64,000 bases of DNA from Alphaproteobacteria bacterium (GCA_017308235.1 JAFKFL010000027.1:62001-126000), one strand, 5' to 3'. Counted from the stretch's first letter, positions 16,702-25,062 are shown. Notes: generated by a model from the letters alone, not told the origin. Translations and numbers: made by a program.

Positions 16702-18549
16702 ATGGGCGTGTATCGCTCGTCCAAAACCCACGAAGGCAAGCGCGCGCTCGCCTCGCGCGCGCTATGGCGCGCCACCGGCATGACCGACGCCGATTTTGGC
16801 AAGCCGATCATCGCGGTCGTCAATTCTTTCGTGGAGTTTGTCCCGGGTCACGTGCACCTCAAGGACCTCGGTCAGATGGTGGCGCGCGAGATCGAACGCG
16901 CCGGCGGCGTCGCCAAGGAATTCAACACCATTGCTGTCGATGACGGCATCGCCATGGGCCACGACGGCATGCTCTATTCCCTGCCGTCGCGCGACCTGAT
17001 CGCCGATTCGATCGAATATATGGTGAACGCGCACTGCGCGGATGCGATGGTCTGCATCTCCAATTGCGACAAGATCACGCCCGGCATGTTGATGGCGACG
17101 ATGCGACTCAACCTGCCGACCGTGTTTGTTTCCGGCGGCCCCATGGAAGCCGGCAAGGTCAACTGGAAGGGTCAAGAGATACGGATCGACGCCGTCGATG
17201 CGATGGTCGTGGGCTACAAGCCCGACTCGACCGACGAGGATGTTGCGAACTTCGAACGCTCGGCCTGCCCGACCTGCGGCTCCTGCGCCGGCATGTTCAC
17301 GGCCAACTCCATGAACTGCCTCACCGAGGCGCTCGGCCTTTCGCTGCCCGGCAACGGCACCGTCGTTGCCACCCACGCCGACCGCCGCGAGCTCTTTCTT
17401 GAGGCCGGCCGTCGGATCGTCGAGATGACGAAGCGACATTACGTCGACAAGGACCAATCGGTGCTGCCGCGCGCGATAGCGACCTTCGAGGCGTTCGAGA
17501 ATGCGATGCGGCTCGATATCGCGATGGGCGGCTCGACCAACACCGTCCTGCACCTGCTTGCCGCGGCCTTCGAGGGCGAGGTGCCTTTCACCATGAAGGA
17601 CATCGACCGGCTATCGCGCGTGACACCCAATCTCTCGAAGCTCTCACCCTCCTCGCCGCTCTGGCATGTCGAGGACGTGCATCGTGCCGGCGGCGTCATG
17701 GCGCTGCTCGGCATCCTCGACGGCAAGGGTCTGATCCATCGCGACGCGCGCACCGTGCATGCCGAGACGATGGGAGCGGCGCTCGACCGCTGGGACATCG
17801 GCAACGGCGCCGATGAGGGCGTGAAGAACTTCTATCGCGCGGCACCCGGCGGCGTACGCACCAAGGAAGCCTTCTCGCAGAACAAGCGCTATCCCGACCT
17901 CGATCTCGACCGTGCCAACGGCTGCATCCGCGATTTCGAGCATGCGTACAGCCAGGACGGCGGCTTGGCCGTACTTCACGGCAATCTTGCCCAGGACGGC
18001 TGCATCGTGAAGACCGCGGGCGTCGATGCGGCACTTTTGAAGTTTCGCGGCACGGCGATCGTGTTCGACAGCGAGAACGATGCAACGCGCGGCATCCGTA
18101 GCGGGCTGGTCAAGCCGGGCCAAGTTGCGGTCATTCGCTACGAAGGCCCCAAAGGCGGGCCGGGCATGCAGGAGATGCTGGCCGCGACGGCCACGCTGAA
18201 GGCCGTGGGTCTTGCGACCAAGTGCGCGCTGATCACCGATGGCCGCTTTTCCGGTGCGACCTCCGGTCTCTCTATCGGACATATCTCGCCGGAAGCCGCG
18301 GCGGGCGGCATGATCGGCCTGATCGAGAACGGTGATCCAATCGAGATCGACATTCCGAGCCGCACGATCACGCTTGCCTTACCCGAAGCCGATATCGAAC
18401 GGCGGCGCGTCGAGATGAAGGCCAAAGGCCGCGAAGCCTGGAAGCCCAAGCGAAATCGCAAGGTCTCGGCAGCTCTCCGCGCTTATGCAGCGCTCACCAC
18501 CAGCGCATCGACCGGCGCCGTCCGCGACGTCGATCAGGTGGGCAGATGA
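16702..18549 (+). CDS. ilvD: Dihydroxy-acid dehydratase
   Basis: 615 aa Fe-S dehydratase that converts 2,3-dihydroxy-isovalerate (or -methylvalerate) to the 2-oxo acid in valine, isoleucine and pantothenate synthesis. Cluster ligands are visible: Cys122 in CISNCDKITPGM and Cys195 in SACPTCGSCAGMFTANSM, the same positions as in E. coli IlvD. The C-terminal GRFSGATSGLSIGHISPEAA motif is present. The ATG at 16702 follows a GGAGGAAG ribosome binding site; an upstream ATG at 16651 adds 17 non-conserved residues. The related sugar-acid dehydratases (EDD family) share the fold, but the length and motifs favour IlvD. Confidence 0.93.
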   Translation: MGVYRSSKTHEGKRALASRALWRATGMTDADFGKPIIAVVNSFVEFVPGHVHLKDLGQMVAREIERAGGVAKEFNTIAVDDGIAMGHDGMLYSLPSRDLIADSIEYMVNAHCADAMVCISNCDKITPGMLMATMRLNLPTVFVSGGPMEAGKVNWKGQEIRIDAVDAMVVGYKPDSTDEDVANFERSACPTCGSCAGMFTANSMNCLTEALGLSLPGNGTVVATHADRRELFLEAGRRIVEMTKRHYVDKDQSVLPRAIATFEAFENAMRLDIAMGGSTNTVLHLLAAAFEGEVPFTMKDIDRLSRVTPNLSKLSPSSPLWHVEDVHRAGGVMALLGILDGKGLIHRDARTVHAETMGAALDRWDIGNGADEGVKNFYRAAPGGVRTKEAFSQNKRYPDLDLDRANGCIRDFEHAYSQDGGLAVLHGNLAQDGCIVKTAGVDAALLKFRGTAIVFDSENDATRGIRSGLVKPGQVAVIRYEGPKGGPGMQEMLAATATLKAVGLATKCALITDGRFSGATSGLSIGHISPEAAAGGMIGLIENGDPIEIDIPSRTITLALPEADIERRRVEMKAKGREAWKPKRNRKVSAALRAYAALTTSASTGAVRDVDQVGR

Positions 18550-18561
18550 TGGAAAAATAAA

Positions 18562-18675
18562 GGTCCCTCGCTGAAGCGCGGGGGTTACCCCGCGCGACTC
18601 GGGATGACAATTTTGGTGTGGCACGAAGCGTGTGCTGAAAACCTGGTGTCATCCCGAGGCAAAGCCGAGGGAACC
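18562..18675. repeat. Intergenic palindromic repeat element (copy 1)
   Basis: Between ilvD and the amidohydrolase. The outer arms are inverted repeats: the left arm holds CTCGGGATGACA (18598-18609) and the right arm its complement TGTCATCCCGAG (18647-18658), with CCCTCG/CGAGGG at the outer ends. The left arm carries a second perfect hairpin, CGCGGGG-GTTA-CCCCGCG, near 18577-18594. The same TGTCATCCCGAG core recurs at 62775, so this is a dispersed REP/palindromic element, not a gene-specific terminator, although it may end or buffer the ilvD transcript. Confidence 0.75.
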
Positions 18676-18707
18676 TTCGCGTTCCCGGATGAAAGTGGAA
18701 GAGAGAC

Positions 18708-19835
18708 ATGAACGATCTGGTGTTGAAGGGTGGGCGTGTCATTGACCCGTCGCAAGGGCTCGACAAGGTGGCGGATATCGCCTTCGCCGGCGGCAAGGTT
18801 ACCGCGATCGGTGATGGGCTGGCGGGCAAGGACGTCCGCGATGTCGCGGGCAAGATCATATGCCCGGGCCTGATCGACCTGCACACGCACGTCTATTGGG
18901 GCGGCACCTCGCTCGGTGTCGAAGCCGAGTTGCTGGCCCGCACTGGCGGCGTCACGACCTTCATCGACGCCGGCAGCGCCGGGCCAGGTAACTTCCACGG
19001 CTTTCGCCGCCACGTGATCGAACCGTCGCCGGTCCGTATCCTGCCCTATCTCAATGCGTCCTTCGCCGGCATCTTCGCCTTCTCGAAGACCGTGATGGTG
19101 GGCGAGAACGTCGATATGCGCCTGCTCGATCCACGCGAGGCGGTGCGGGTGGCGCGCGAGCACAAGGATCTGGTGCTCGGCATCAAAGTGCGTGTGGGCA
19201 AATCGGCCAGCGGCGCCTCGGGCATCATGCCGCTCAACATCGCACTCGACGTGGCCGAGGAAACCGGCCTGCCGTTGATGGCGCATCTCGACGCACCGCC
19301 GCCCGCGCGCCACGAGGTGGTGAGCCGGCTGCGCAAGGGCGACATCCTCACCCACTGCTTCCGCCCCTTCCCCAATGCTCCGATCCGGCCCGATGGTCGG
19401 GTGTACGAGGAGATCCTGGCGGCCAGACAGCGCGGCGTGATCTTCGACATCGGCCATGGCAACGGCTCGCTCGGCTTCGGCACGACCCGCGGCATGTTGG
19501 CGGCAGGCTTCCTGCCCGACGTCATCTCGTCGGATGTGCACGTGACGTCGATTGACGGACCCGCCTTCGATCTTCTGACGACGATGTCGAAGTTTCTGTG
19601 CCTCGGTGTCGATCTGGCGACGGTGATCAAGCTTGGCACCGAAAATCCTGCGGCAGCCATCGGACGGCCGGATCTGGGCACGCTCAAGGTCGGCAGCATC
19701 GGCGAGGCCACCGTGATCGACCTGAAGGGCGGAACGTTCGACTATACCGATTCGCTCGGCGAGAGCATGATCGGCGATAAGCGGCTGCTATCGGCCGGCG
19801 TGGTGCTGGCGGGTCGCTGGTGGCATCCGTCATGA
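18708..19835 (+). CDS. Amidohydrolase/deacetylase family metallohydrolase
   Basis: 375 aa TIM-barrel amidohydrolase with an N-terminal beta-sandwich half (KGGRVIDPSQGLDKVADIAFAGGKV). Metal-site signatures are DLHTHVYWG, the candidate carbamylated lysine in VLGIKVRVG, MAHLD, THCF and SSDVH. The order matches the dihydroorotase-like EF_0837/AHA_3915 family, whose members deacetylate or open cyclic amides; the substrate here is unknown. The ATG at 18708 has a purine-rich GGAAGAGAG ribosome binding site. The stop overlaps the start of the next gene (ATGA), suggesting coupled translation. Confidence 0.88.
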   Translation: MNDLVLKGGRVIDPSQGLDKVADIAFAGGKVTAIGDGLAGKDVRDVAGKIICPGLIDLHTHVYWGGTSLGVEAELLARTGGVTTFIDAGSAGPGNFHGFRRHVIEPSPVRILPYLNASFAGIFAFSKTVMVGENVDMRLLDPREAVRVAREHKDLVLGIKVRVGKSASGASGIMPLNIALDVAEETGLPLMAHLDAPPPARHEVVSRLRKGDILTHCFRPFPNAPIRPDGRVYEEILAARQRGVIFDIGHGNGSLGFGTTRGMLAAGFLPDVISSDVHVTSIDGPAFDLLTTMSKFLCLGVDLATVIKLGTENPAAAIGRPDLGTLKVGSIGEATVIDLKGGTFDYTDSLGESMIGDKRLLSAGVVLAGRWWHPS

Positions 19836-20323
19836 CGAACACCCCCAAGAATCCCCCGAGTTCCCCGGCCTGCCTCGCGCACGAGGCGGAGGACACCTAC
19901 ATGGGCTTCGCGGGCCGGGATGAGATCGCGGCTTTCCTGAACGAGCTGCTGGAGGCGGAGCGCGCGGGCACGGGGGTGGCACTGCGCAGTGCGGAAGCGG
20001 CTGCCGGCACGGCTTTTGTCGACCTTCTGCGCGACGTCCATCGTGACGAGGCCCGTTGGTGCGCCATGCTCCTGAAGCAGCTCAAGGCGCTGGACGCCCC
20101 GGCTTCGACCCGGATCGGCGCTTTCCAGGAAAAGGCTTTGGCCATTCCGGACATGCGCGAGCGCATTGCCTTCCTCAACCGTGGCCAGGCTTGGGTGGTG
20201 CGCAAGCTGCGCGAGATGCTGCCCAAGGTGCGCGACGATGCCCTGCATCATGACCTGCAGGACATGCTGCAGGCCCACGAGGTCAATATCGAGCGGGCGC
20301 GCGTGGCTCTGGAGACACCTTAA
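19832..20323 (+). CDS. Ferritin-like helical protein (DUF6306-like)
   Basis: 163 aa, almost wholly helical. The core reads MGFAGRDEIAAFLNELLEAERAG, then LLRDVHRDEARWCAMLLKQL, then a third helix with MRERIAFLNRGQAWVVRKLREMLP and a fourth with LHHDLQDMLQAHEVNIERAR. The repeated E-x-x-R/H-D-E pattern resembles DUF6306 proteins, a ferritin-like family often found near amino-acid or polyamine genes. Glu/His positions could bind metal, but I cannot show it. The ATG at 19832 overlaps the amidohydrolase stop by 4 nt; GTG at 19820 is the longer alternative. The coupled operon suggests a shared pathway. Confidence 0.75.
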   Translation: MTNTPKNPPSSPACLAHEAEDTYMGFAGRDEIAAFLNELLEAERAGTGVALRSAEAAAGTAFVDLLRDVHRDEARWCAMLLKQLKALDAPASTRIGAFQEKALAIPDMRERIAFLNRGQAWVVRKLREMLPKVRDDALHHDLQDMLQAHEVNIERARVALETP

Positions 20324-20457
20324 GGTCGGCGCCTAACTGAACCGGAACAATTGCAAATTAGGACGAGTTTGCGGCTCCGGAGGGTGGAAAACCTTTTTGC
20401 GGTTTAGTTGGCAACCTTTTGCGAGGCGTCCGCGTTGGATTGACACGGCTGGGTTCC

Positions 20458-20490
20458 TGGCGTTGCCCCTGCCCCCGCTCAGCAACGCCA
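20458..20490. terminator. Hairpin between convergent genes (candidate terminator)
   Basis: A perfect 9-bp stem TGGCGTTGC/GCAACGCCA with a 15-nt C-rich loop lies in the 253-nt gap between the convergent DUF6306-like and egtD genes. There is no T tract on either strand, so intrinsic termination is uncertain. Confidence 0.4.
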
Positions 20491-20513
20491 CCCTCCCCAC
20501 CTAGCCGTTACCC

Positions 20514-20543
20514 GCCCGCCCTCGAGGAAACTTGGGGGCGGGC
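20514..20543. terminator. GC-rich hairpin downstream of egtD (candidate bidirectional terminator)
   Basis: An 8-bp stem GCCCGCCC/GGGCGGGC with a 14-nt loop lies 33 nt beyond the egtD stop on the minus strand and also downstream of the plus-strand DUF6306-like gene. It lacks a clear T run; it may act as a transcript end or mRNA-stability element. Confidence 0.45.
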
Positions 20544-20576
20544 TGCCTGCATTTGGCCCTGATTACACAGCCGTGG

Positions 20577-21539
20577 TTAGGCAGGGATGAGGTAGGCGAC
20601 CGCAAACTGCCGATCTGGATCGGTCCAGATGCGTCGCAATCGGAAGCTGGCCTGACGGCTCATCGCTTCCAACTGCGGGATGTCATACTTGTAGGAATAT
20701 TCCGTATGAACCCGTTCGCCTTCCGCGAAGGTAAAGTTCCGACTGGCAACGGTGACGGACTGGGGGCGCAGGCTACGGAAGTAGATCTCTATCCGCCCGT
20801 CCGCCGAATTGTAGAAGGCTTCGTGCGCAAAGGCGTCGAGCTCGAACGTGGCCTGTAGCTCGCGGTTCATGCGTCGCAGCAAGTTGAGCGTGAATGCCGC
20901 CGTCACGCCCGCACTGTCGTTGTAGGCAGCGTGCAAGCGCTCCGGATCCTTTTTCAGATCGACACCCAGGATGAGCGCCCCCTCCCCGCCGAGCAGATGA
21001 CGAGCCTTACGGAAGAAAGCGAGCGCCTCGTCCGGCTCCAGATTGCCGATGCTCGACCCCGGGAAGAAGCCTAGCCGTCGCGACGAAAAAGGGAGCTTTG
21101 GCAAGTCATCGAGCGCCATATAGTCGGCGCAGATCGCCTCGATCGCGAGTGACGGATAATCACGCTGCAACAGCGCCATCGATCGATCGAGGTGCTCGCG
21201 CGAAATGTCGATCGGGGCATAAACGGCGGGATCCATGGCGTCGAGCAACAGACGTGACTTCACGCTCGATCCGCTGCCGAACTCGATCAGGGCAGAGTTT
21301 GCACCGGCGAGTTCCGCGATCTCACCGGCATGGGTGCGCAGGATCTCCGTCTCGACGCGCGTCAGGTAGTATTCGGGCAGCTCGCAGATCTTGTCGAACA
21401 ACGCAGAGCCGCGGGCGTCGTACAGGAATTTTGCCGGAATGGCGCGGGGTCGGCTGGACAAGCCGGCCAGCACGGCACGGCGGAAATCCTCGAGATCGGC
21501 TGTCTGGGCACGATCGAGCTCGAGCACAAAACCGTTCAT
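20577..21539 (-). CDS. egtD: L-histidine N-alpha-trimethyltransferase (ergothioneine step 1)
   Basis: 320 aa SAM-dependent methyltransferase that converts histidine to hercynine. Family motifs seen: IPAKFLYDARGSALFDKICELPEYYLTRVE, the SAM-binding loop LIEFGSGSSVKSRLLLDAM, and YAPIDISREHL, with the C-terminal half reading SRRLGFFPGSSIGNLEPDEALAFF and a Tyr-containing EYSYKYD segment. The ATG at 21539 overlaps the egtB stop (ATGA), giving MNGFVLELDRA; upstream codons lack similarity. With egtB it forms the minimal two-gene set; no egtA, egtC or egtE is present in the window. Confidence 0.95.
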   Translation of the reverse strand: MNGFVLELDRAQTADLEDFRRAVLAGLSSRPRAIPAKFLYDARGSALFDKICELPEYYLTRVETEILRTHAGEIAELAGANSALIEFGSGSSVKSRLLLDAMDPAVYAPIDISREHLDRSMALLQRDYPSLAIEAICADYMALDDLPKLPFSSRRLGFFPGSSIGNLEPDEALAFFRKARHLLGGEGALILGVDLKKDPERLHAAYNDSAGVTAAFTLNLLRRMNRELQATFELDAFAHEAFYNSADGRIEIYFRSLRPQSVTVASRNFTFAEGERVHTEYSYKYDIPQLEAMSRQASFRLRRIWTDPDRQFAVAYLIPA

Positions 21540-22762
21540 CGAAGATCCTCCGCCAGTCGGATGCCGCCAAACATCCAACGGGCGTCCGGCGGGAAAAAGT
21601 TACGATAGGTCGTGCGGATATGGTCATTCGGCGTCACAGCGCAACCACCCCGCAGCACCATCTGGTTGGCCATGAACTTGCCGTTGTACTCTCCGATCGC
21701 ACCCGCCGGCTCGCAATAGCCCGGATAAGCGACATAAGGACTGGCCGTCCATTCCCAGACATCGCCGATCATTTGCATAAGTCCGCGACCGGCCGCCGGC
21801 GCGGGATGGAACTGGCCGCTGTCCAGCATATTCCCGACGAGGGCCACTTCGGATGCCGCGATTTCCCACTCGCTTTCACGCGGAAGACGCTTGCCCGCCC
21901 ACTTGGCATAGGCCGCGGCCTCGTAGGCACTCACGTGGCAGACCGGCTCGCTGTCGGCCATCGGTCGCAAGCCGCCCAGGGTGAAGACATTCCAGCGTCC
22001 ATCATCGCACTGCCAGTAGAGCGGTGCTTCCCATCCACGCTGGTTCACGCACTCCCATCCTGCGGAGAGCCAGAACTCCGGTCGGCGGTAGCCGCCATCG
22101 TCGATGAAGGCCATGTATTCGGCACACGTCACCAGGCGAGTCGCGAGCGCAAACGGCTCGATCCAGACCCGGTGGCGAGGCGCTTCATTGTCGAAGGCAA
22201 ATCCCTCGCCGTCATGGCCGATCGACACCAGGCCACCCTCGACCTCGATCCATCCTGCCGATGTGCCTTCGGTGCCGGCGGCGCGCTGCGCATTGGCGTA
22301 GGCAGGTTTGAGCGGATTCAACGAAAGCAGATGCTTGGCATCCATCAGGATGAGTTCCTGATGCTGCTGCTCATGATGGAGCCCCAACTCGATCAGCGGC
22401 ATGCATCGATTGTCGCCGCGTTCGACCAGGTCAGCCATCGCCTCCGTCACATGGCGACGGTAGGCAAGGATCTCCCCCACGCCGGGTCTTGTGACCATGC
22501 CACGCTGGGGCCGCGGATGACGCGGCCCGACCGCCTCGTAGTACGAATTGAAGAGGTACTCGTAGGCCGGATCGAACACCCGGTAGCCGGAGACATACGG
22601 TCGCAGGAGAAAGGTCTCGAAGAACCATGTGGTGTGCGCGAGATGCCATTTGGTTGGACTGGCGTCCGGCATCGACTGCACGGTCTGGTCTTCCGGCGAG
22701 AGCGGCGCGGCGAGCCGTTCGGTGAGCGTGCGCACGGCAAGGAAGCGATCCAGGCGCAACAT
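21536..22762 (-). CDS. egtB: Ergothioneine biosynthesis sulfoxide synthase
   Basis: 408 aa non-heme iron enzyme that joins hercynine to a thiol (gamma-glutamylcysteine or cysteine) with O2. The N-terminal DinB_2-like domain holds the iron ligands: His43 in KWHLAHTTWFF, and His130 and His134 in LGLHHEQQHQELIL. The C-terminal FGE-sulfatase domain (about 190-408) shows GGLVSIGHDGEGFAFDNEAPRH, KRLPRESEWEIAA, GDVWEWTASPY and GGCAVTPNDHIRTTYRNFF. ATG 22762 is used; GTG 22801 has GGAGG 4 nt upstream and may be the real start. It is first in the egtB-egtD operon and divergent from the ATP-grasp-like gene. Confidence 0.95.
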   Translation of the reverse strand: MLRLDRFLAVRTLTERLAAPLSPEDQTVQSMPDASPTKWHLAHTTWFFETFLLRPYVSGYRVFDPAYEYLFNSYYEAVGPRHPRPQRGMVTRPGVGEILAYRRHVTEAMADLVERGDNRCMPLIELGLHHEQQHQELILMDAKHLLSLNPLKPAYANAQRAAGTEGTSAGWIEVEGGLVSIGHDGEGFAFDNEAPRHRVWIEPFALATRLVTCAEYMAFIDDGGYRRPEFWLSAGWECVNQRGWEAPLYWQCDDGRWNVFTLGGLRPMADSEPVCHVSAYEAAAYAKWAGKRLPRESEWEIAASEVALVGNMLDSGQFHPAPAAGRGLMQMIGDVWEWTASPYVAYPGYCEPAGAIGEYNGKFMANQMVLRGGCAVTPNDHIRTTYRNFFPPDARWMFGGIRLAEDLR

Positions 22763-22904
22763 GTCCGACGTCGGCGCACCACGCGTTATCAGGTTCGACA
22801 CGACACCTCCGCCGGCTCCTAACGCGGCAAAAGAATAGCGGGTTGCGACCGCTTGCGTGAACGCAGTTGTGTTACCTTCGTCCACAGTTATCCAAGGGGT
22901 ACAC

Positions 22905-23819
22905 GTGCCGGTTTGCGAAATCGATCCATGGCGCATGCAGTATTTCGAGCACGTCCCCTGTCCCGATGACGTGCGCATTCCGACTGAAGACAGCGACGCC
23001 TGGACCTGGAATCCCAAGCATCGCTGGGTTTATGACAAGCTCGCCGTTGCGATGAGCCAAGGCCTCGATGCAGGACCGCATGGTGTCGAACCGCCCCTCT
23101 ATCCCGTCTTCTCCAAGCCTATATACAATCTGAAAGGAATGGGGGTCGGCAGCCGCGCACTGCTGTCAAAAACTGACTACATTGACGCATACAAGCCGGG
23201 ACACTTCTGGTCGACACTGCTGACGGGAGAGCATGTCAGCAGCGACGTGGCGCTGGTCGATGGCGTGCCGCGCTGGTGGCGGCACGCCTGTGGCATCGCG
23301 AGTGGCGCGGGAACCTTCGACTATTGGGAGGTGCGATCCGACGCCAACGCGGCCGTGGAGGAATGGTGCGGTGCATGGTGCCGCCAACACCTCGCCGGCT
23401 ATACCGGCATGGTCAATCTGGAGACAATCGGAGGCCGCATCATCGAAGTGCATCTACGCTTCGCCGACCAGTGGCCTGATCTCTATGGCGGCGATCGATG
23501 GGTCGAGGCGTTGGTGAAGTTGTATGCAAAGGGCGACTGGTCGTTTCGCGACGTCGATCCGCGGACCGGCTATAGCGTCGTGCTGTTCGTGGCACACGGT
23601 TCTCGCTATCAACATCCGCCACAGGCCTTGCAGCAGGAGATCCGGACGATGCCGGGTATCTCCAGCCTGCAGATCACCTTCCACGAAACGCTGGCTGCCG
23701 ACCGTCACGCGATGCCTCCCGGAGGATTCCGGGTGGCGATCGTCAATTGCTGGGATCGAGCGTCAGGGAACATGGCACGCGACCGACTACGTGCCCATTT
23801 TGAAGCGGCCGGCGGCTAG
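22905..23819 (+). CDS. Uncharacterised ATP-grasp-like protein divergent from egtBD
   Basis: 304 aa, not recognised as a named family. The order of elements suggests an ATP-grasp fold: PVFSKPIYNLKGMG (phosphate/adenine-binding lysine strand), TGEHVSSDVALVDGVPRWWRHACG (second lysine-like strand with acidic tail), and MVNLETIGGRIIEVHLRFADQW (acidic metal-binding strand, E-x5-I-I-E-V-H). It is Trp-rich with several Cys. The GTG at 22905 has AAGGGG 5 nt upstream, better supported than GTG 22857. Sharing a 142-nt divergent control region with egtBD hints at a link to ergothioneine, for example ligation of a thiol or amino acid, but there is no direct evidence. Confidence 0.72.
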   Translation: MPVCEIDPWRMQYFEHVPCPDDVRIPTEDSDAWTWNPKHRWVYDKLAVAMSQGLDAGPHGVEPPLYPVFSKPIYNLKGMGVGSRALLSKTDYIDAYKPGHFWSTLLTGEHVSSDVALVDGVPRWWRHACGIASGAGTFDYWEVRSDANAAVEEWCGAWCRQHLAGYTGMVNLETIGGRIIEVHLRFADQWPDLYGGDRWVEALVKLYAKGDWSFRDVDPRTGYSVVLFVAHGSRYQHPPQALQQEIRTMPGISSLQITFHETLAADRHAMPPGGFRVAIVNCWDRASGNMARDRLRAHFEAAGG

Positions 23820-23995
23820 CGCGGCCCATCCCGGAGAACGACGCCTCGGCCGCCAAAAACGGGGACGCGACAGCAACCCGCGTTGGCGATGCGACGTTGC
23901 ACTCTGCTGAGTCCCTTGAGCAGGCCAATTGAGGCCCCTATGCAACACGAAGCCATGCCGGTCGAAGCGGGCAGCGGCATTGTCGGTGGCTGCCC

Positions 23996-24217
23996 ATGAG
24001 ATCGACGGCCCGCCGATTGACAGATGCGGAGAGCGCGCTGCTGGACGAGGTCGCCATCCTTGGCGATCACGATGGCGGTGACGTGGCCATCAAGGATCTG
24101 GAGCTGCGTCTCGAAGACCGCGGCTTCAACGAAATGCAGACGCGCCGGGCGTTGATGTCCCTGCTACGCCGTGGCCAGCTCGCACTGGCCGGCGCAAAAC
24201 GCGTGAGCGCCAAGTGA
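23996..24217 (+). CDS. Small hypothetical protein (73 aa)
   Basis: 73 aa, acidic at the N-terminal half (LTDAESALLDEVAILGDHDGGD) and basic at the C-terminus (ALMSLLRRGQLALAGAKRVSAK). The pattern of three short helices followed by a hydrophobic-basic strand pair resembles a minimal winged-helix domain, but no family is recognised. It has an ATG start and a codon pattern like its neighbours. The 176-nt region before it (23820-23995) holds no gene I can support. It stands alone between the ATP-grasp-like gene and the convergent GNAT gene. Moderate confidence that it is expressed. Confidence 0.5.
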   Translation: MRSTARRLTDAESALLDEVAILGDHDGGDVAIKDLELRLEDRGFNEMQTRRALMSLLRRGQLALAGAKRVSAK

Positions 24218-24259
24218 ACATCGGCCTTTCATGGGTGAGTGTTTCCCAATCTCGCCGAT

Positions 24260-24520
24260 TCAATCGGCGTATTCGGGATGACGTCGTATGAAGGCCGCGA
24301 CAAAACTGCAGGCCGGCTTGATCTTGAAGCCGCGCTGTCGCGCATCGTCGAGGGCGGCGCGCACCAGACGCGACCCGATACCCTTGCCTTCATCCGCGGC
24401 AGGAACCTCGGTGTGGGTGAAGACCAACCGATCGCCTTGCTGGACGTAAACCGCAACGGCAAGGCCGTGTTCCGTTTCCATTTCGTAGCGTCCGAGCGGA
24501 GCGTTATGCGTGACCGTCAT
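24260..24520 (-). CDS. Small GNAT acetyltransferase (YjdJ/Yidj type)
   Basis: 86 aa. The sequence matches the compact GNAT-like family: a beta-strand start NAPLGRYEMETEHGLAVAVYVQQGDRLVFTHTEVPA, then the acetyl-CoA loop EGKGIGSRLVRAALDDARQRGFKIKPACSFVAAFIRRHPEY, with C-terminal P-A-C-S-F-V and R-H-P-E-Y elements characteristic of the family (human GATD/Gcn5-like small acyltransferase fold). The acceptor is unknown. ATG at 24520. The hairpin at 24564 lies upstream of its start and separates it from the CsbD-like gene. Confidence 0.87.
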   Translation of the reverse strand: MTVTHNAPLGRYEMETEHGLAVAVYVQQGDRLVFTHTEVPAADEGKGIGSRLVRAALDDARQRGFKIKPACSFVAAFIRRHPEYAD

Positions 24521-24563
24521 CGAGTTTCTCCGTTCCAGCGCCGACCGTGCCGTTTACATAAGA

Positions 24564-24591
24564 AAGGGCCGACCCATCGGCGTCGGCCCTT
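24564..24591 (-). terminator. Rho-independent terminator of the CsbD-like gene
   Basis: Perfect 10-bp stem AAGGGCCGAC/GTCGGCCCTT with an 8-nt loop, followed on the minus strand by TTTCTTATGT. It lies 81 nt beyond the csbD stop and 44 nt before the GNAT start, so it should separate the two transcripts. Confidence 0.8.
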
Positions 24592-24635
24592 CAATCAATA
24601 TCACATCGAGACGCCAGGTGATCACTCGGCCACTT

Positions 24636-24680
24636 GGCGCGATCACACGAGGAGCGATCACGCTTGGAGCGATCACATGC
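24636..24680. repeat. Three tandem 15-bp repeats at the 3' end of the CsbD-like gene
   Basis: Units GGCGCGATCACACGA, GGAGCGATCACGCTT and GGAGCGATCACATGC stand head to tail (24636, 24651, 24666), each with a GCGATCAC core. A fourth degenerate unit containing TGATCAC precedes them at about 24617. The csbD stop codon lies in the last unit, so the repeats form the 3' untranslated region. Confidence 0.7.
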
Positions 24681-25005
24681 TGTGATACTTCTGCTCCCAC
24701 CCGCCCACCTGCGACTCGGCCTCTTCGTGGCTGATACCGTAGCGGGTCTGGATCTTCCCCACGAGCTTTTCACGCCTGCCCTGGATTTCGAGCAGATCGT
24801 CATCGGTCAACTTGCCCCATCGCTCCTTGACCACGCCCTTGGTCTGGGTCCACGCGCCTTTGATCTTCTCCCACGTCGTGTGAAGATCTTCCTTCGACAT
24901 GGTCGTCGGAGCCGGCGTCGGCTGGGAGCTCGTTTGAGCACTCGTTGCCAACGGCAGAATTGCCACCGCACCGGCGGCTAGAATTGCGATCGAGATCGAA
25001 CGCAT
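24673..25005 (-). CDS. CsbD-like stress protein with a signal peptide
   Basis: 110 aa. Residues 1-23 form a clear Sec signal peptide (MRSISIAILAAGAVAILPLATSA, cleavage after ATSAQ). A Ser/Thr/Pro linker leads to a CsbD-like region (about 45-105: TWEKIKGAWTQTKGVVKERWGKLTDDDLLEIQGRREKLVGKIQTRYG). CsbD proteins are usually cytoplasmic and about 60-70 aa, so export is unusual. The ATG at 25005 follows GGAAGGAGG, a very strong ribosome binding site; the upstream frame to 25077 is not used. It has its own promoter resembling EcfG sites (25063-25087), consistent with general stress induction. Confidence 0.88.
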   Translation of the reverse strand: MRSISIAILAAGAVAILPLATSAQTSSQPTPAPTTMSKEDLHTTWEKIKGAWTQTKGVVKERWGKLTDDDLLEIQGRREKLVGKIQTRYGISHEEAESQVGGWEQKYHSM

Positions 25006-25062
25006 GCAACCTCCTTCCCCTGCATGACGCGTACCTGCGCGCAGGGTGATTTCCTCCCCACC

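Noticed and set aside
21098..22822. 574 aa plus-strand frame opposite egtD and egtB
   Set aside because: It lies opposite two motif-verified genes, is Arg/Ser-rich and has no family signature.
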